A model generated the notes under the pieces. The model was not told the DNA's origin. It was given only the letters and a program-made list of their open reading frames with translations, and did no database searches. A program made the position numbers and the translations under genes. A DNA stretch of 6,545 nucleotides from Faucicola sp937889485 (GTDB lineage: Bacteria; Pseudomonadota; Gammaproteobacteria; Pseudomonadales; Moraxellaceae): NCBI GenBank assembly GCA_051653685.1, contig JBOFWQ010000219.1, forward strand, positions 1 through 6,545. Reading direction: 5' to 3'. Shown piece by piece: positions 5,621 to 6,545 of the stretch; position 1 is the first letter of the stretch, and every line of letters begins with the position of its first letter.

Positions 5621-5929
5621 TTATTTTGCAGCAGAGGCAGCAGCATCAGCAACAGAAGCGGCGGCAGAAGCAGCAGCGTCAGCAACCGTGTTAGCAGCAG
5701 CAACCGCAGATGCAGGTGCAGAAGCAGCTTCTACTACAACAGTAGAGGCATTGATAGTAGCAGCAGAGGCAGTTACAGCAGGTGCAGAAGCAGCTTCAGT
5801 AGTTGAAGCAACTACAGTAGAAGCAGGTGCAGAAGCGGCAGCAGGAGCAGCTTCTTCTTTTTTGCTACAAGCAGTCATAGCCAAAGATGCAGCAACCAAA
5901 CTTGATACAGCGATTAATTTAACGTTCAT
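5621..5929 (-). CDS. Small alanine-rich lipoprotein, Lpp/OprI-like traits
   Basis: The product has 102 residues. The N-terminus is a lipoprotein signal peptide: MNVK, hydrophobic LIAVSSLVAASLA, then MTAC with the lipidated cysteine at 21. Methionine at the -3 position is slightly unusual. Serine at +2 predicts outer-membrane sorting by the Lol rule. The mature 82 residues are about 45% alanine with no aromatic residues. A Pro/Ala/Ser/Thr stretch contains EAASAPA at 45-51 and 67-73 and AAASAPA at 30-36. The end is an 11-residue repeat, VADAAASAAAS (82-92) and VADAAASAAK (93-102), finishing in lysine. Braun lipoprotein and OprI are also small, helical and end in lysine, so an envelope structural role is possible. 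Homology cannot be shown by eye in such low-complexity sequence. AGGAG lies 8 bases before the ATG at 5929, deciding that start over an upstream in-frame ATG at 5965, which would put 12 residues before the signal peptide. Confidence 0.85.
   Translation of the reverse strand: MNVKLIAVSSLVAASLAMTACSKKEEAAPAAASAPASTVVASTTEAASAPAVTASAATINASTVVVEAASAPASAVAAANTVADAAASAAASVADAAASAAK
5654..5686 (-). repeat. First unit of a 33-bp (11-codon) in-frame repeat
   Basis: Codons for VADAAASAAAS at 5686-5654 are followed directly by codons for VADAAASAAK at 5653-5624. The units differ at several synonymous positions, so the repeat is held at protein level rather than being a fresh duplication. Eleven-residue periodicity is typical of extended, slightly right-handed helical coiled coils. 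Confidence 0.65.
5712..5797. repeat. Two identical 20-bp copies inside the lipoprotein gene
   Basis: GCAGGTGCAGAAGCAGCTTC occurs at 5712-5731 and 5778-5797, 66 bp (22 codons) apart. A 14-base partial copy lies at 5823-5836, 45 bp further on. All spacings are multiples of three and encode EAASAPA-like segments on the minus strand. Here identity includes third positions, so these copies may be a recent duplication or kept alike by conversion. Confidence 0.75.
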
Positions 5930-6177
5930 TACGTGTTCTCCTAAAGAAAATAACCCCGTATTCACCTAACGATATTCTAAATAACAAGCTTATTCAGAAT
6001 TAAAAGATACACGGGACATGAAACAGGCGATATTTTAGCGCAAACTTAAGCAAGTTAAAATAGCTTAATTATAAAAAAAGATAATAAATCGGACAAGTGG
6101 TAGTAACAATGCACTCGATTGCCCACAAAACCCGCGACAACCACACAAGCTTACTACAATCATCATCTTTTGAAAAA

Positions 6178-6245
6178 AAGATATCTTATCAGCTTTTCAT
6201 TTAAAATGATGTATTATACGCATAATTTTTTTTAAAGATATCTTT
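6178..6245. promoter_or_regulatory. Paired AAGATATCTT palindromes, candidate operator pair
   Basis: A perfect 10-bp palindrome lies at 6178-6187 and a perfect 12-bp extension, AAAGATATCTTT, at 6234-6245. Their centres are 57 bp apart, between 5 and 6 helical turns. Both sit in AT-rich DNA, so chance is a real possibility. Two copies of the same core nevertheless suggest a binding site pair. Confidence 0.3.
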
Positions 6246-6338
6246 ATTTTGCAATAATTACAAATTAATGCCTAATTATAAGAAAATTTACCAACTTATA
6301 TTTGGCTTTGTTATGAGAATCCAGCCAGTTTTTTATTG

Positions 6339-6368
6339 TTTATACTTGGTTGCAAAACACTGTATAAA
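6339..6368 (+). promoter_or_regulatory. Possible promoter for the right-hand gene
   Basis: TTTATA at 6339-6344 (4 of 6 to the -35 consensus), an 18-base spacer, then TATAAA at 6363-6368 (5 of 6). It would start transcription near 6375, about 79 bases before the ATG. AT-rich context lowers the certainty. Confidence 0.3.
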
Positions 6369-6401
6369 ACTACGTTTTCAAACAGACATTTTAATCAATG
6401 A

Positions 6402-6410
6402 TGATACAAT
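6402..6410 (+). promoter_or_regulatory. Possible extended -10 close to the right-hand gene
   Basis: TGA-TACAAT fits an extended -10 (5 of 6 in the hexamer) with no clear -35. It gives a start near 6417 and a leader of about 37 bases. It competes with the candidate at 6339-6368. Confidence 0.35.
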
Positions 6411-6453
6411 AAAAAGAGAATCATAAAAATCTAAATAGCATTTGGAGGGTGTT

Positions 6454-6545
6454 ATGAAGTGGGAAAATAGAGAGGGCAGCTCAAACGTACTTGTAAGCGG
6501 CGGCAAAGTAGTGGGTGGGGGTATTGGTAGCATTATCATTGGCCT
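6454..6545 (+). CDS. Probable YpfJ/KPN_02809-type zinc metallopeptidase, N-terminus only
   Basis: Only the first 30 codons are visible: MKWENREGSSNVLVSGGKVV, then a Gly/Ile-rich hydrophobic stretch that looks like the start of a membrane segment. M-K/R-W followed by a short charged, N-V-containing segment, a glycine-rich linker and a single membrane span is the usual beginning of the neutral zinc metallopeptidase family represented by E. coli YpfJ. The catalytic HExxH would lie outside the window, so the assignment rests on the N-terminus alone. A strong ribosome site, GGAGGG at 6444-6449, lies 4 bases before the ATG and makes the start secure. The gene runs off the right edge. Confidence 0.6.
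   Translation, partial: MKWENREGSSNVLVSGGKVVGGGIGSIIIG

Larger units (their letters stand above)
5930..6453. other. 524-bp AT-rich divergent intergenic region
   Basis: No protein-coding frame of convincing length is present. Near the lipoprotein gene, TAGAAT on the minus strand (5979-5974) is a weak -10 candidate. A small inverted repeat AACTT/AAGTT lies at 6043-6056. From about 6060 onward the sequence is strongly AT-rich with A and T tracts, two AAGATATCTT palindromes, and candidate promoters toward the right-hand gene. It is long for a region separating two divergent genes, so a small RNA or an extended control region could be housed here. Confidence 0.6.

Noticed and set aside
5654..5836. 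The repeats as a CRISPR array or an integrating element.
   Set aside because: The repeats are short, all in frame with a lipoprotein gene, lack uniform spacers and encode a repeated peptide.
5541..5969. A 142-codon plus-strand frame opposite the lipoprotein gene.
   Set aside because: It is the antisense of alanine-rich GCN codons, which naturally gives a long stop-free frame. It also crosses both terminators and has no start signals.
6109..6204. A 31-codon plus-strand frame beginning MHSIAHKTRDN in the AT-rich gap.
   Set aside because: No good ribosome site, no recognisable motif, and such frames are expected by chance; it also runs through one of the palindromes.

Overview
The window looks like ordinary chromosome from a Gram-negative gammaproteobacterium. 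The proteins resemble those of the Moraxellaceae (Moraxella/Psychrobacter type), judged from moderate GC, AT-rich intergenic DNA, System I cytochrome c maturation genes and the residues of each product. This placement is from memory and was not searched. I see no tRNA, rRNA, CRISPR array, transposase or phage gene.

Layout. (1) Positions 1-1290, plus strand: the C-terminal two thirds of 2,4-dienoyl-CoA reductase (fadH), cut by the window start. (2) 1291-1435: a convergent junction unusually rich in inverted repeats. (3) 1436-2185, minus strand: a cytosolic protein of about 249 residues with a probable YbjN-type domain. (4) 2186-2397: a divergent regulatory gap with a promoter on each side and a perfect 14-bp palindrome beside the rightward one. 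(5) 2398-5487, plus strand: ccmA, ccmB, ccmC, ccmD and ccmE, the haem delivery half of cytochrome c maturation System I. (6) 5488-5620: two back-to-back terminators. (7) 5621-5929, minus strand: a small alanine-rich lipoprotein ending in a 11-residue repeat and a C-terminal lysine. (8) 5930-6453: a long AT-rich divergent gap with two copies of the palindrome AAGATATCTT. (9) 6454-6545, plus strand: the first 30 codons of a probable YpfJ/KPN_02809-type zinc metallopeptidase.

How the genes work together. CcmA (ATPase), CcmB and CcmC (membrane proteins) and CcmD (small membrane protein) load haem onto the periplasmic chaperone CcmE and then release it. The ligation half (ccmF, ccmG/dsbE, ccmH) is absent from the expected position after ccmE, where the cluster ends at a strong terminator. 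Those genes must lie elsewhere if the pathway is complete. The cluster also appears split into sub-units: ccmA-ccmB are tightly coupled, ccmC follows after 98 bp, and ccmE has its own likely extended -10 promoter.

I found no convincing undescribed multi-gene system. The points most worth a second look are the shortened ccm cluster, the lipoprotein with Lpp/OprI-like traits, the palindrome at the ccmA promoter and the repeat-rich fadH/ybjN junction.
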